Assembly: GCF_012844455.2 (NCBI RefSeq)
Contig: NZ_JABBCQ020000002.1
Coordinates: 248,001 to 312,000 of the forward strand
Direction: 5' to 3'
Length of the DNA stretch: 64,000 nucleotides
DNA from: Comamonas suwonensis
Lineage (GTDB): Bacteria > Pseudomonadota > Gammaproteobacteria > Burkholderiales > Burkholderiaceae_C
In this document: one piece after another, positions 36,188-44,791 of the stretch
Position numbering within the stretch: position 1 is the stretch's first letter
Layout: every line of letters begins with the position of its first letter
Notes under the pieces: generated by a model
Database searches by the model: none
What the model was told of the DNA's origin: nothing
What the model saw: the letters and a program-made list of their open reading frames with translations, nothing else
Translations under genes and position numbers: made by a program

Positions 36188-36267
36188 GGCGAGCGATTCC
36201 TTCAAAGAGACAAAAAAGCAATTATTGCCGCCCTGCGCACCAAGTTGGGGCAAGGACTGTCTCCATC

Positions 36268-37161
36268 TCAGTGAAGCCTGTGTGAACGCCCACGCCATAA
36301 ATGCCAGATGCCATCGCCGATCAGCAAGCCCACGGCGGCAAAGATCAGGACATAAGTCAGCACCTGCTGCGGCGCAATGCTTTCGCCCAGCAGCCATGCG
36401 ACAACGACCAGCAGGGCTGGCTCGACATACGACAGCAGGCCGAACAGGCCCATGGGCAGCCAGCGGCTGGCAATCATGTAAAGCGCCAGCGCCACAGCGC
36501 TGACCACGCCCAGCACCAGCAGCAAGGGCCACAGCGCCGGATGCTCTGCCACCAGCGGCCAGCTATGGGGTGCACGCAGCGTAAAGGCAATGGCTGCGGG
36601 CAGCAGCAAGGCCATGTCGACCCAGTGCCCGGCCAGCGTATCGGTGTGCAGCCAGCGGCGCAGCGAGAAATAGACGGTGTAGCCCAGCGCGACGACCCAG
36701 GTCTCCCACGACATGCTGCCGGCCTGCCAGATTTCATGGCCCACACCCACGGCCGCCACCAGCGTAGCCAGCGCCTGGGCTCGCGTCAGCCGCTCGGCAA
36801 ACAGCACGCGCCCGGCCACCACCATCACCAGCGGCAGCAGAAAGTAGCCCAGCGACACGGGCAGCGCGCGCCCATTCATGGGCGCCCACATAAAGAGCCA
36901 GAGTTGCACCCCCAACAGCGCCGCGCTCAGCAACAGTTGCAATGCAAACACCGGCTGCTTTAACCCCCGCGCCAGCAGCGCACGCACGGCAGCCACCTCT
37001 TTGACCACGCAAAGCAAAGCGGTGGTGAAGGGCAGCGTGACCAGTACGCGCCAGCCAAAGATTTGCTCGCCATCCAGCGGGGCTAGAAAGGGCGAAAGGT
37101 AATACAGAGACGCGAACAGCACGCACGACAGAACAGAGACGACAACGCCCTTGAAGATCAC
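36268..37161 (-). CDS. rarD: EamA-family transporter RarD
   Basis: A 297-residue inner-membrane protein with about ten helices. 'KGVVVSVLSCVLFASLYYLSPFLAPLDGEQIFGWRV' and 'SLRRWLHTDTLAGHWVDMALLLP' fit the RarD subgroup of DMT transporters, annotated historically as chloramphenicol-sensitive protein; the real substrate is unknown. 'MWAPMNGRALPVSLGYFLLPLVMVVAGRVLFAERL' is another subgroup mark. It lies 80 bases before ddh on the same strand. An interspersed repeat is just upstream of its start. Confidence 0.85.
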   Translation of the reverse strand: MIFKGVVVSVLSCVLFASLYYLSPFLAPLDGEQIFGWRVLVTLPFTTALLCVVKEVAAVRALLARGLKQPVFALQLLLSAALLGVQLWLFMWAPMNGRALPVSLGYFLLPLVMVVAGRVLFAERLTRAQALATLVAAVGVGHEIWQAGSMSWETWVVALGYTVYFSLRRWLHTDTLAGHWVDMALLLPAAIAFTLRAPHSWPLVAEHPALWPLLLVLGVVSAVALALYMIASRWLPMGLFGLLSYVEPALLVVVAWLLGESIAPQQVLTYVLIFAAVGLLIGDGIWHLWRGRSHRLH

Positions 37162-37179
37162 AGCAAAATACCAAGCAAA

Positions 37180-37224
37180 AACAGCCTCAAGCGCTTATCA
37201 ATCAAGCACTAAAAGCTATGAATA
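37180..37224 (-). repeat. Interspersed repeat copy upstream of rarD
   Basis: Read on the minus strand: ATTCATAGCTTTTAGTGCTTGATTGATAAGCGCTTGAGGCTGTTTTT. The blocks AGCTTTTAGTGCTTGAT and AAGCGCTTGAGGCTG are diverged arms of the family hairpin. Confidence 0.55.
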
Positions 37225-37420
37225 AAGAAGCATGACAGTCCATGCAAAGCGCCTGCACCGTCCCGCAGCCATTGTCCGCCAGCCCTGCACTCACCCCCAC
37301 CGTGCGCGGCGCATGACTGCTGCAACTGGCAAAACACAAAGCCCGCCACGGCAAGGTCAGCAACGCTGGGTTAGAGTGCGGCTCGCCCTGTTTTCGCCCT
37401 CTGCTCCTCGTTAGCCTGCC

Positions 37421-38179
37421 ATGACCGAAACCGCCCTGCCCGTCCATCCCCCGTTGCACATCCTCTGGCAGGACGAGCACATGGTCGTGGTCTATAAGCC
37501 CGCAGGCTGGCTGGTGCACCGCACGGGGCTGGATGCGCATGAAACCCGCTTTGTGATGCAGACGCTGCGCGACCAGCTGGGTCGCCATGTCTGGCCCGTG
37601 CACCGGCTGGACAAGGGCACTTGCGGCGTGCTGGTCATGGCGCTGCACAAGGAAGCCGCTCAGGCGCTGGCCGCCAGTTTTGCGGCGCACCAAACCCGCA
37701 AGGAATATCTGGCCCTGGTGCGCGGCTGGCTGCCCGGTGCGCTGGAGGTCGATCACGCCTTGAAACCCGACGACGCCCCAGACGATGCGCCCGTGCAAGA
37801 AGCCCACACCACGCTGCGCTGCCTGTCACAACTGTCATGGCCCGAGAGCTATGACGGCCGCCATGCCGAAACCCGTATCAGCCTGGTACAGGCCCTGCCC
37901 ACCACGGGCCGCAGGCACCAGATTCGCCGCCACCTCAAACACGTGGCTCACCCCATCATTGGCGATGCCACCCACGGCAAAGGCCCGCTGAACCGCTGGT
38001 GGGCAGAACGACTGGGCCAGCAGCGGCTGTGGCTGCATGCCAAGGCCCTGGAGATTGCCCACCCCGTGAGTGGCCAGCCGCTGCGCTTCGAGGCCAACTG
38101 GTCTGCACTGAGCCATGTGCCAGAAGCGCAGGACTGGCAAAAACTGCTGGCCTTGCCGGGCTGGCAGGCTATTACCTAA
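37421..38179 (+). CDS. truC: tRNA pseudouridine synthase TruC-like
   Basis: A 252-residue RluA-family enzyme without an S4 domain. 'ILWQDEHMVVVYKPAGWLVHRTGLDAHE' and the catalytic 'VHRLDKGTCGVLVMAL' (Asp) are present, with Cys in 'KGTCG' as is usual in TruC. 'TGRRHQIRRHLKHVAHPIIGD' supports tRNA position 65 specificity. Length equals E. coli TruC (260). It runs toward a DHH phosphoesterase gene with a large hairpin repeat between. Confidence 0.9.
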   Translation: MTETALPVHPPLHILWQDEHMVVVYKPAGWLVHRTGLDAHETRFVMQTLRDQLGRHVWPVHRLDKGTCGVLVMALHKEAAQALAASFAAHQTRKEYLALVRGWLPGALEVDHALKPDDAPDDAPVQEAHTTLRCLSQLSWPESYDGRHAETRISLVQALPTTGRRHQIRRHLKHVAHPIIGDATHGKGPLNRWWAERLGQQRLWLHAKALEIAHPVSGQPLRFEANWSALSHVPEAQDWQKLLALPGWQAIT

Positions 38180-38180
38180 G

Positions 38181-38246
38181 ATTTCATAAAAAATAGCTGC
38201 TAACGCTTATCCATCAAGCACTCGCAGCTATGATTTTTTATGAATT
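38181..38246. repeat. Full-length interspersed hairpin repeat, likely bidirectional terminator
   Basis: TTCATAAAAAATAGCTGC (38183-38200) pairs with GCAGCTATgatTTTTTATGAA (38224-38244) apart from a 3-base insertion, around a 23-base loop that contains AACGCTTATCCATCAAGCA. It fills the whole gap between two convergent genes, with T-runs on both strands. It is the best-preserved copy of the family. Confidence 0.78.
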
Positions 38247-39267
38247 AAAGCGCAGCCTTGGGCGTTTCACGAATCCACTTACCCTCTTCGTCAAACTGCA
38301 GGCTGGGCGCAGCCACAAACTCATACTCGGTTTCGAGGTCGGCCCTGAGTCCACCCTGCAGCAGCTCGACCAGGCGCTCATTGGGCATCTTGAAACCGCA
38401 GGCCTGTGCGTGACCGCCGCCGCCGAAACTTTCGGCCAGCGGAATGCAGTTGAAGTCCGAACGCGAACGCAGGCCCACCTTGGTGCCCTTGTGATTGGCA
38501 TGCCACATCAGGGCAAAGCTGCCGCTCTTGCGGGCCAGCAGGTCGCCCACCTGGCTGTGGAACATGCCAGGGCAGTTGACCATCAGGCCCTGCTTGCCGT
38601 TGAAGACCAGCACCTGAGCGCCATCGGCAATGTCGGCGCACAGCTTCTGAAACTTCTCGTCCATGGCACCGCCACGGGCCATGTAAACAGCTTCCTGCTC
38701 GGGCGTGAAAGCGGCAATTTCGGCCCAGCGCTCAAAGCTGCGCACCGGCTCCATGTCCAGCGCGGCGAGGAAGGCTGCGCTTTCGGCAAACTCCCACTTC
38801 CAGATGTCGCGGTCTTCGATGTAACGAATCAGGCCTGGCACAGGCTTGTCAGACTGGAAGAACTCCCAGCCCAGGCGAGCGCCGGACTTGTTCATGTCAA
38901 AGTGCACCACACCGCAGCGGCACTGATAGCCACTGAGCTTTTCAGCGGCGCTCTTGTGGTGGTCCAGCACCACCAGCTTGGCCACACGCGATTCGATCTC
39001 GGCCATCAGCACGGGCTCAAAAGCGAAGTCCAGCACATACACCGCGCGGCCTGTCAGGTCGCCGAGGTCATCAGCGGTCTGAATCTCGCCATGATCGAGC
39101 CCCCGGAACTCAGCCTGACCTTCGTAGAACAGCCAGGCAGCCAGCGCTGCACCAAAACCATCGGGGCAGCGGCGGCCATGATAAAGAATGAGTGGGTTGG
39201 GATCATTGCGATCAGGACGCACCAGCAGCTGCTGGAACAGGGGGAGTTTGGCGTTCAGGGCGGTCAT
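38245..39267 (-). CDS. DHH family phosphoesterase
   Basis: A 340-residue predicted phosphodiesterase. 'LYHGRRCPDGFGAALAAWLF' is the first motif, 'VVLDHHKSAAEKL' is the DHH motif and 'FGGGGHAQACGFKMP' the DHHA1 substrate motif. Family members cut nucleic-acid ends or nucleotides (RecJ, NrnA, c-di-AMP enzymes); this short form lacks RecJ domains. Motif one has HGRRCPDG, so one metal-site position differs from the standard ADPDA. Substrate unknown. Confidence 0.85.
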   Translation of the reverse strand: MTALNAKLPLFQQLLVRPDRNDPNPLILYHGRRCPDGFGAALAAWLFYEGQAEFRGLDHGEIQTADDLGDLTGRAVYVLDFAFEPVLMAEIESRVAKLVVLDHHKSAAEKLSGYQCRCGVVHFDMNKSGARLGWEFFQSDKPVPGLIRYIEDRDIWKWEFAESAAFLAALDMEPVRSFERWAEIAAFTPEQEAVYMARGGAMDEKFQKLCADIADGAQVLVFNGKQGLMVNCPGMFHSQVGDLLARKSGSFALMWHANHKGTKVGLRSRSDFNCIPLAESFGGGGHAQACGFKMPNERLVELLQGGLRADLETEYEFVAAPSLQFDEEGKWIRETPKAAL

Positions 39268-39570
39268 ATTCGTCTATTTTCGCCGTTTGCCGTGCAGCGC
39301 GGCATTGCGCGGGCTTTGCCGCAGCCACAGCAGGGTGCGATGAACGCTTCTTGAAGTCCAAAATGGCATGCAATTTTTGGTAAGTCACCACTTGCTACTG
39401 GCTTGGCTAGCACACGCCTTGATGCCCCTGATGTCGGTATCTACCTAAGCCCCCCGCCTTCGCATACGCCTATGATGGGGGTCTTGCTATTGAAATGCTG
39501 CGGTCACCGGCAGGCCCGCCTCGCTCGCTTGCCATGACAGTTATAGCGCTGGGTGCTCCGCGGCCCCTGT
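39268..39570. other. Intergenic gap, divergent DHH and M20 genes
   Basis: No clear promoter or RNA. A 21-residue frame (39472-39537, MMGVLLLKCCGHRQARLARLP) ends 33 bases before the M20 gene and could be a leader peptide, but it has no good ribosome-binding site. Confidence 0.3.
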
Positions 39571-40767
39571 ATGCGATCTACTCCCGATATCACACCTCAC
39601 CTCGGCACCTTGCTCAGTTTCCGTCGCGATCTGCACGCAAATCCTGAGCTCAAGTACGAAGAGCACCGCACAGGCGACAAAGTCGCCGCATACCTCACAG
39701 CCCTCGGTCTGACCGTGCACCGGGGCCTGGGACAGACTGGCATCGTCGCCAGCATTTACGGCAAGGGCCGCAGCAAGGACAACCCCGGTCGCAGCATCGG
39801 TATCCGCGCCGACATGGACGCCCTGCCCGTCACGGAAATCAACACCTTCGGCCACATCAGCCAGAACAAGGGCCGCATGCATGCCTGCGGTCACGACGGT
39901 CATACCACCATGCTGCTGGGCGCAGCGACCACGCTGGCGCAGCACCCCGACTTTGATGGCACGGTGCACCTGATCTTCCAACCCGCCGAAGAAGGCGGAG
40001 CGGGTGCCAAGGCCATGATGGACGACGGCCTGTTCGAGAGATTCCCCTGCGAAGCCGTGTTTGCGCTGCACAACTGGCCCTCGCTTCCCGCAGGTCAAAT
40101 GGCCGTGCGCGTGGGCCCCATCATGGCCTCCACGCTGCGCTTTCAGATCAAGGTCCACGGCAAGGGCGGCCATGCGGCCATGCCCCACACCACGCTGGAC
40201 CCGATTCCCGTGGCCTGCGCCATCGTGACCCAGCTGCAGACCCTGGTTTCGCGCAGCACCGATCCGCTGGACTCGGCCGTGCTCACCGTAGGCAAGATCA
40301 CCAGTGGCACCGTGGAAAACATCATTCCCGATGACGCCATCATTGCGGGCACCGTGCGCACCTTGAAGAAGGAGACGCGCGAGATGTTTATCGAGGGTCT
40401 CAAGCGCATCAGCAGCCATGTCGCCGCCGCCCATCTGTGCACCGCCGAGTTCACGCTGCGTCCCGGCTCCTACCCCAATACCACCAACCACGCCAGAGAA
40501 GCCAAGTTCATGGCTGCCGTGATGCGTGAAGTGGTCGGCAATGACAACGCATTTGACGACGTGCTGCCCGCCATGACCTCCGAAGACTTCGGCTTCATGC
40601 TCGAAGCCGTGCCCGGCGCCTATGGCTGGATTGGCAATGCCAAGGGCGACCAGCCCGGCGTGAGCCTGCACAACCCGGCCTACGACTTCAACGATGACAA
40701 CATCGGTCGCGGCTCCAAGTTCTGGGACTTGCTGGCACGTCGCTACTTCGAGCAGCCAGCCGCTTAA
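39571..40767 (+). CDS. M20 family amidohydrolase (hippurate-hydrolase type)
   Basis: A 398-residue metal-dependent amidase. 'LLSFRRDLHANPELKYEEHRTGDKVAAYL' starts the family; metal-site blocks are 'IRADMDALPVTEIN', 'MHACGHDGHTTMLLGAA' (Cys and His) and 'FQPAEEGGAGAKAMMDDGLF' (Glu pair). 'KVHGKGGHAAMPHTTLDPI' is the dimer-domain His motif. Such enzymes cleave N-acyl amino acids. ATG 39571 is preferred over an upstream GTG. A GC-rich hairpin with T5 follows the stop. Confidence 0.93.
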   Translation: MRSTPDITPHLGTLLSFRRDLHANPELKYEEHRTGDKVAAYLTALGLTVHRGLGQTGIVASIYGKGRSKDNPGRSIGIRADMDALPVTEINTFGHISQNKGRMHACGHDGHTTMLLGAATTLAQHPDFDGTVHLIFQPAEEGGAGAKAMMDDGLFERFPCEAVFALHNWPSLPAGQMAVRVGPIMASTLRFQIKVHGKGGHAAMPHTTLDPIPVACAIVTQLQTLVSRSTDPLDSAVLTVGKITSGTVENIIPDDAIIAGTVRTLKKETREMFIEGLKRISSHVAAAHLCTAEFTLRPGSYPNTTNHAREAKFMAAVMREVVGNDNAFDDVLPAMTSEDFGFMLEAVPGAYGWIGNAKGDQPGVSLHNPAYDFNDDNIGRGSKFWDLLARRYFEQPAA

Positions 40768-40800
40768 GGCATCAGGCCAACTACGCTATTCATAGCCTCC

Positions 40801-40832
40801 AGCCCGCATCCAGCAATGGGTGCGGGCTTTTT
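40801..40832 (+). terminator. Intrinsic terminator after M20 gene
   Basis: AGCCCGCA (40801-40808) pairs with TGCGGGCT (40821-40828) and is followed by TTTTT. Confidence 0.82.
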
Positions 40833-43129
40833 CATGTCTTTTCAGCGGCAGATTGAGTACCGCCTTGGTCAACGCCCAGCACCTTGGACAGCCACTCCTG
40901 CTCTGGCAGGGGCTTGCCGAGCAGCATGCCTTGCAAAACGATGTCCGGGTTCCATTGCGTGAGCTGCAGCGCCTGCTCAGACAACTCCACCCCTTCAGCC
41001 ACGACCCGCAGTTGCAGGCGGCGCGCCATCAGCAGCATGGCCTCAACCAAGGCGGCATCTTTCTCTGATCGGTGGCTGCCGCTCACAAAGCTCTGGTCAA
41101 TCTTGAGCTCCTGAATCGGCAGGCGCTGCAAGCTGTACATGCTGGAGTAGCCGGTACCAAAGTCATCCAGAGAAGCCTCTATGCCCATGCGGGTCAGCGC
41201 CTCGATGCGCGTGCGGGCCTGATCAAGATCACGCACCACCGCGCCTTCGGTAATTTCCAGCGTCAGCTGGTGCGGATTGGCACCGGTCTCTTGCAACACC
41301 TGCTCCAGCGATGACATGAAGTCCTCATGCCCGAACTGAAAAGCGCTGACGTTGACCGACAGCCGCAGCCCGCGCCCGGCCAGTGCGGGCGTTGCCAGCA
41401 GCAAGCAGGCCCGGCGCAGAACCCAGTCACCCAGCCGCACGATCAGCTCAGACTCCTCTGCTACCGGAATGAACTCCGCCGGGCTGACCAGCCCCCACTT
41501 CGGGTGCTGCCAGCGCACCAGCACTTCAGCCCCCACGCAGCGGCCGCGTGCATCGGCCTGGGTCTGCAGATACATGCGCAACTCCCCCTGGGGGATGCCG
41601 TTGTGCAAGTCTTTGGCGATGCGCACGCGGCGGTGCACATCCTGCGCCATGCGGGGCTCAAACAGCACCAGACTGCCCGGCCCTTTTTGCTTGGCCTCGT
41701 GCAGAGCCACACTGGCAAAACGCAGCGCGTCATTGCCATTGCCACCACGGCTGGCGGGCTCCAGCACCACCCCGCCCATACAGCAGCTGACCAGCTCGGT
41801 TTCCACCCAGCTATTGAGACTGAAGGGCTTTTGCAAGGCCTTCTTCAAGGTGTGCGCATATTGCCGCAGTTGCTCTTCCACCCCCTCTGCATGAGGGTGC
41901 AAGCTAGCAAAAACAATAGCAAACTCAGCAGCCGCAATCCGCGCTATCCAGGTATCGTCGGGCAGAACCTCCACCAGTCTGGCTCCCATCGCCTGCACCA
42001 GTTCATCGCTGTGCTGCATGCCATGCACATCGTTGAACACAGAGAAGCGGTCCACATCCAGCAACAGCAAACCATGGCAGTCGCCCTGCTGGGTATGAAT
42101 GAGCTCGCGCAGGTGCAAGGTGAGCGAATGGCGGTTTGGCAGGCCGGTGAGCGAATCCAGATAGACCAGATCGTGAATATGGCGCTCTGCCAGCACGCGC
42201 TCGGACAAGTCGCGCTTGAGTTCCACGTAGTTGACGACCTCGCCCTGTGGCGTGCGAATGGGCACGACCAGTAAGGATTCACGCAGCGCCTCACCATTGC
42301 TGGCGCGATTGGTCATCTCTCCGCGCCAGATCGTGCCCGAGGCCAGCTGCGCCAGCGCACGCTGACGGCTGCCAAGGTCCATGCCAATGGTAGAAACCAG
42401 TTCAGTGGACTGGCCCAACACCTGCTCGCGCTTGTAGCCAGAGCGGACCAGAAAGGCATCGTTGACATAGACCACCTTGAGCTCGGTATCGGTGATAACG
42501 ATGCTCTCAGGGTTTTGCTGGACTGCGAGGTAGAACTTGCGCAGCTCATTCTGGCTGGCTTGAAGAGTGGCCAGCATTGCCTGCCCTTTTTGCACCCGGC
42601 GGCCAAGAATTAATCGCGCCTGCAGGCTGATCATCAGCACCAGCACCAGCATGCCCGGCACATAAATCAAACCCATCTGCGCTGCCGTGGACTGCATGGC
42701 TGCAGGGCGGTCGATCATCGGAAAAAACCACCAGAAAACACCCAGAGCCGTAATAGACGCCGCAAACATCAGCAATGAAGCACGCAGCCCCAACATCCAG
42801 ACCGCAATCACCAGCCAGGCCGGAAAAGCAATCACCGCCGAGCTGTAAAAGCCGCCAGCACGCCAAACCAGCAGCAAGCTCAGCAGCCAGTGCCCCCAGA
42901 CAAAGCAGCGCACCACCCAATCCCACTGCCTGGCGCGCGCCAGTCCCATGCACACCAGTGACAGCACCGTGATGGCCAGCGTAATGACCATTACCTGAGG
43001 ATCAATGGAAGGGCTGAGCCACCCCACCAGCGTCATCAATGCGCCAAGACCCAGCATCCACAGGCAGCCCAGCCACACCATGCGCCGCATGGGTAAGCGG
43101 TATCCGGCCTCGACAAAATGACGCTGCAT
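40832..43129 (-). CDS. Membrane PAS-GGDEF(degenerate)-EAL protein
   Basis: A 765-residue signalling protein. About six membrane helices fill residues 15-185, a PAS domain follows ('VQQNPESIVITDTELKVVYVNDAF'), then a GGDEF domain whose signature has become 'RIAAAEFAIVF', so cyclase activity is unlikely. The EAL domain keeps catalytic motifs: 'GAEVLVRWQHPKWG' (Glu), 'LEITEGAV', 'DDFGTGYSS', 'LKIDQSFV', 'VAEGVE' and 'QGMLLGKPLP'. It should be a c-di-GMP phosphodiesterase controlled by a membrane sensor. Its upstream neighbour is a tandem paralogue with the same layout. Confidence 0.9.
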   Translation of the reverse strand: MQRHFVEAGYRLPMRRMVWLGCLWMLGLGALMTLVGWLSPSIDPQVMVITLAITVLSLVCMGLARARQWDWVVRCFVWGHWLLSLLLVWRAGGFYSSAVIAFPAWLVIAVWMLGLRASLLMFAASITALGVFWWFFPMIDRPAAMQSTAAQMGLIYVPGMLVLVLMISLQARLILGRRVQKGQAMLATLQASQNELRKFYLAVQQNPESIVITDTELKVVYVNDAFLVRSGYKREQVLGQSTELVSTIGMDLGSRQRALAQLASGTIWRGEMTNRASNGEALRESLLVVPIRTPQGEVVNYVELKRDLSERVLAERHIHDLVYLDSLTGLPNRHSLTLHLRELIHTQQGDCHGLLLLDVDRFSVFNDVHGMQHSDELVQAMGARLVEVLPDDTWIARIAAAEFAIVFASLHPHAEGVEEQLRQYAHTLKKALQKPFSLNSWVETELVSCCMGGVVLEPASRGGNGNDALRFASVALHEAKQKGPGSLVLFEPRMAQDVHRRVRIAKDLHNGIPQGELRMYLQTQADARGRCVGAEVLVRWQHPKWGLVSPAEFIPVAEESELIVRLGDWVLRRACLLLATPALAGRGLRLSVNVSAFQFGHEDFMSSLEQVLQETGANPHQLTLEITEGAVVRDLDQARTRIEALTRMGIEASLDDFGTGYSSMYSLQRLPIQELKIDQSFVSGSHRSEKDAALVEAMLLMARRLQLRVVAEGVELSEQALQLTQWNPDIVLQGMLLGKPLPEQEWLSKVLGVDQGGTQSAAEKT

Positions 43130-43186
43130 GCAAGCCCTTTGGCACTCAATGAAGATCTCGAATGCTAGAAGCTGTTCTCGATTATT

Positions 43187-44791
43187 TCAATCGGTCAAGC
43201 AACCTAGAACGGGATTGGGCCCAGGACTCTCAGTGTGAGCCAGAGCAGGATTGGCCATCCACTCCTCGGCTAGCACCGGGCGGCTGAACCAGTAGCCCTG
43301 GCACAGAATGCTGGGTTCAAGCGCTCGCAGCAGCTCGGCCTGCTCCAGCTCTTCCACGCCTTCGGCCACCACTCGCAGGCCTTTGGCCTTGGCCAGCATA
43401 AGGATGGCCTCAACCAGCACCCGGCTTTCTGCATTGACCCGCAGATCGCGGATAAAGACCTGATCGAGCTTGAGCTCCTGAATAGGCAAGCGCATCAGAT
43501 AGGCCAGTGATGAGTAGCCCGTCCCAAAATCATCCAGAGCGAACTGCACACCCAAGGCCACCAGGTTCACCATTTTCTGAATGGCGTGATCCACATCACT
43601 GAGCAGCAAGCTCTCTGTCACTTCCAGCGTCAACTTGCGCGGATCTATGCCAGAGCGCTGTATTGCACTTTTGACCTTCTCCACAAAGTCTGCATGCTGA
43701 AACTGCAGAGGGCTGACATTCACAGAGAGCGAATAGCCCGCGGCCCTCACACGTGGGTCGTTAAGCAGCAAGCACACCTGCTCCAGCATCCAGTCGCCCA
43801 GCGGCACAATCAGGCCGCAGTCCTCGGCCACGGGAATGAATTCACCGGGCGAGACCATGCCTTTTTCAGGATGCTGCCAGCGCACCAAAGCCTCCCCCCC
43901 CAGCACTCGACCATACATATCGACCTGGGGTTGCAAAAAGGCCCGCAACTGCCCCTCTTGAATCGCGACAAACAGCTCTTTTTCAATCGTCATGCGCCGC
44001 TGCATGGTCTCATCCAGTATTTCTGAATACGCATGGACCTGATCCCCCCCCTGATGGCGTGCCTGGCTCAAAGCCACCCCGGCGCGGCGCAGCACATGGT
44101 CGCCGCTGTCAGCCTTCAGCCCCTCCTCCACAAACGGGAACACGGTAAAGCCCACGCTGCAGGCCAGCTGCACCGCTTCAGCCCCCTCAGGCAAGCCGGT
44201 GACCTGAACAAGGCTCAGGCCGCGCTGCAGCTCCTGAGCCACTGCGTAGGCTCCGATACGGGCTTCATGCCGCGCCTTGCCAACGCCTTTAACCACCACG
44301 GCAAACCGGCTACCGCGGATACGGGCCATGATGGCGGCATCTGGCACCAGGGCTTTCATCCGGGCGACAAATGCCTGCAGCAAGGCATCTGTCCAGAGCC
44401 GGGAGCGGGAATTTTCAAAATTCTGAAAGCGGTCAATATCAACGATGAGCAAGCTGTGCCAGTCATGACCGTTGCGGTAGGGGCTGAAGTTGTTGGCGGT
44501 GCCATGCAGCTCCGCCTCACTCTGCGCTTCAAGCATTTCGGTCAACTCGTGCAGCAAGCCTTTGCGATTGGGTAACTGTGTCAGGCCGTCGTAGTGCTGC
44601 AAATGACGGATGCGGTTCTCCGCCTCCATCTTTTCCGTAATGTCCGTACGCGTTTCCACCAAAAAAGCCAGTTGATCGCTTTCGTCCAGCACGGGTGCCA
44701 CGCGCATCTCGTCAATCACAGTGGCCCCGTTCTCGCGCACGAGATACACCACATCTTCCCAGGTCTTGCCGACATTCAGCAGCGTCCACAT
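43187..44791 (-). CDS. C-terminal fragment: half PAS, degenerate GGDEF, EAL
   Basis: 534 residues from an ATG that directly follows the amber codon. The GGDEF signature is replaced by 'RIRGSRFAVVV'. The EAL motifs are complete: 'GGEALVRWQHPEKG', 'LEVTESLL', 'DDFGTGYSS', 'LKLDQVFI', 'VAEGVE', 'CQGYWFSRPV'. No ribosome-binding site precedes the ATG, so independent translation is doubtful; if it occurs, the product is a soluble phosphodiesterase. Confidence 0.75.
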   Translation of the reverse strand: MWTLLNVGKTWEDVVYLVRENGATVIDEMRVAPVLDESDQLAFLVETRTDITEKMEAENRIRHLQHYDGLTQLPNRKGLLHELTEMLEAQSEAELHGTANNFSPYRNGHDWHSLLIVDIDRFQNFENSRSRLWTDALLQAFVARMKALVPDAAIMARIRGSRFAVVVKGVGKARHEARIGAYAVAQELQRGLSLVQVTGLPEGAEAVQLACSVGFTVFPFVEEGLKADSGDHVLRRAGVALSQARHQGGDQVHAYSEILDETMQRRMTIEKELFVAIQEGQLRAFLQPQVDMYGRVLGGEALVRWQHPEKGMVSPGEFIPVAEDCGLIVPLGDWMLEQVCLLLNDPRVRAAGYSLSVNVSPLQFQHADFVEKVKSAIQRSGIDPRKLTLEVTESLLLSDVDHAIQKMVNLVALGVQFALDDFGTGYSSLAYLMRLPIQELKLDQVFIRDLRVNAESRVLVEAILMLAKAKGLRVVAEGVEELEQAELLRALEPSILCQGYWFSRPVLAEEWMANPALAHTESPGPNPVLGCLTD

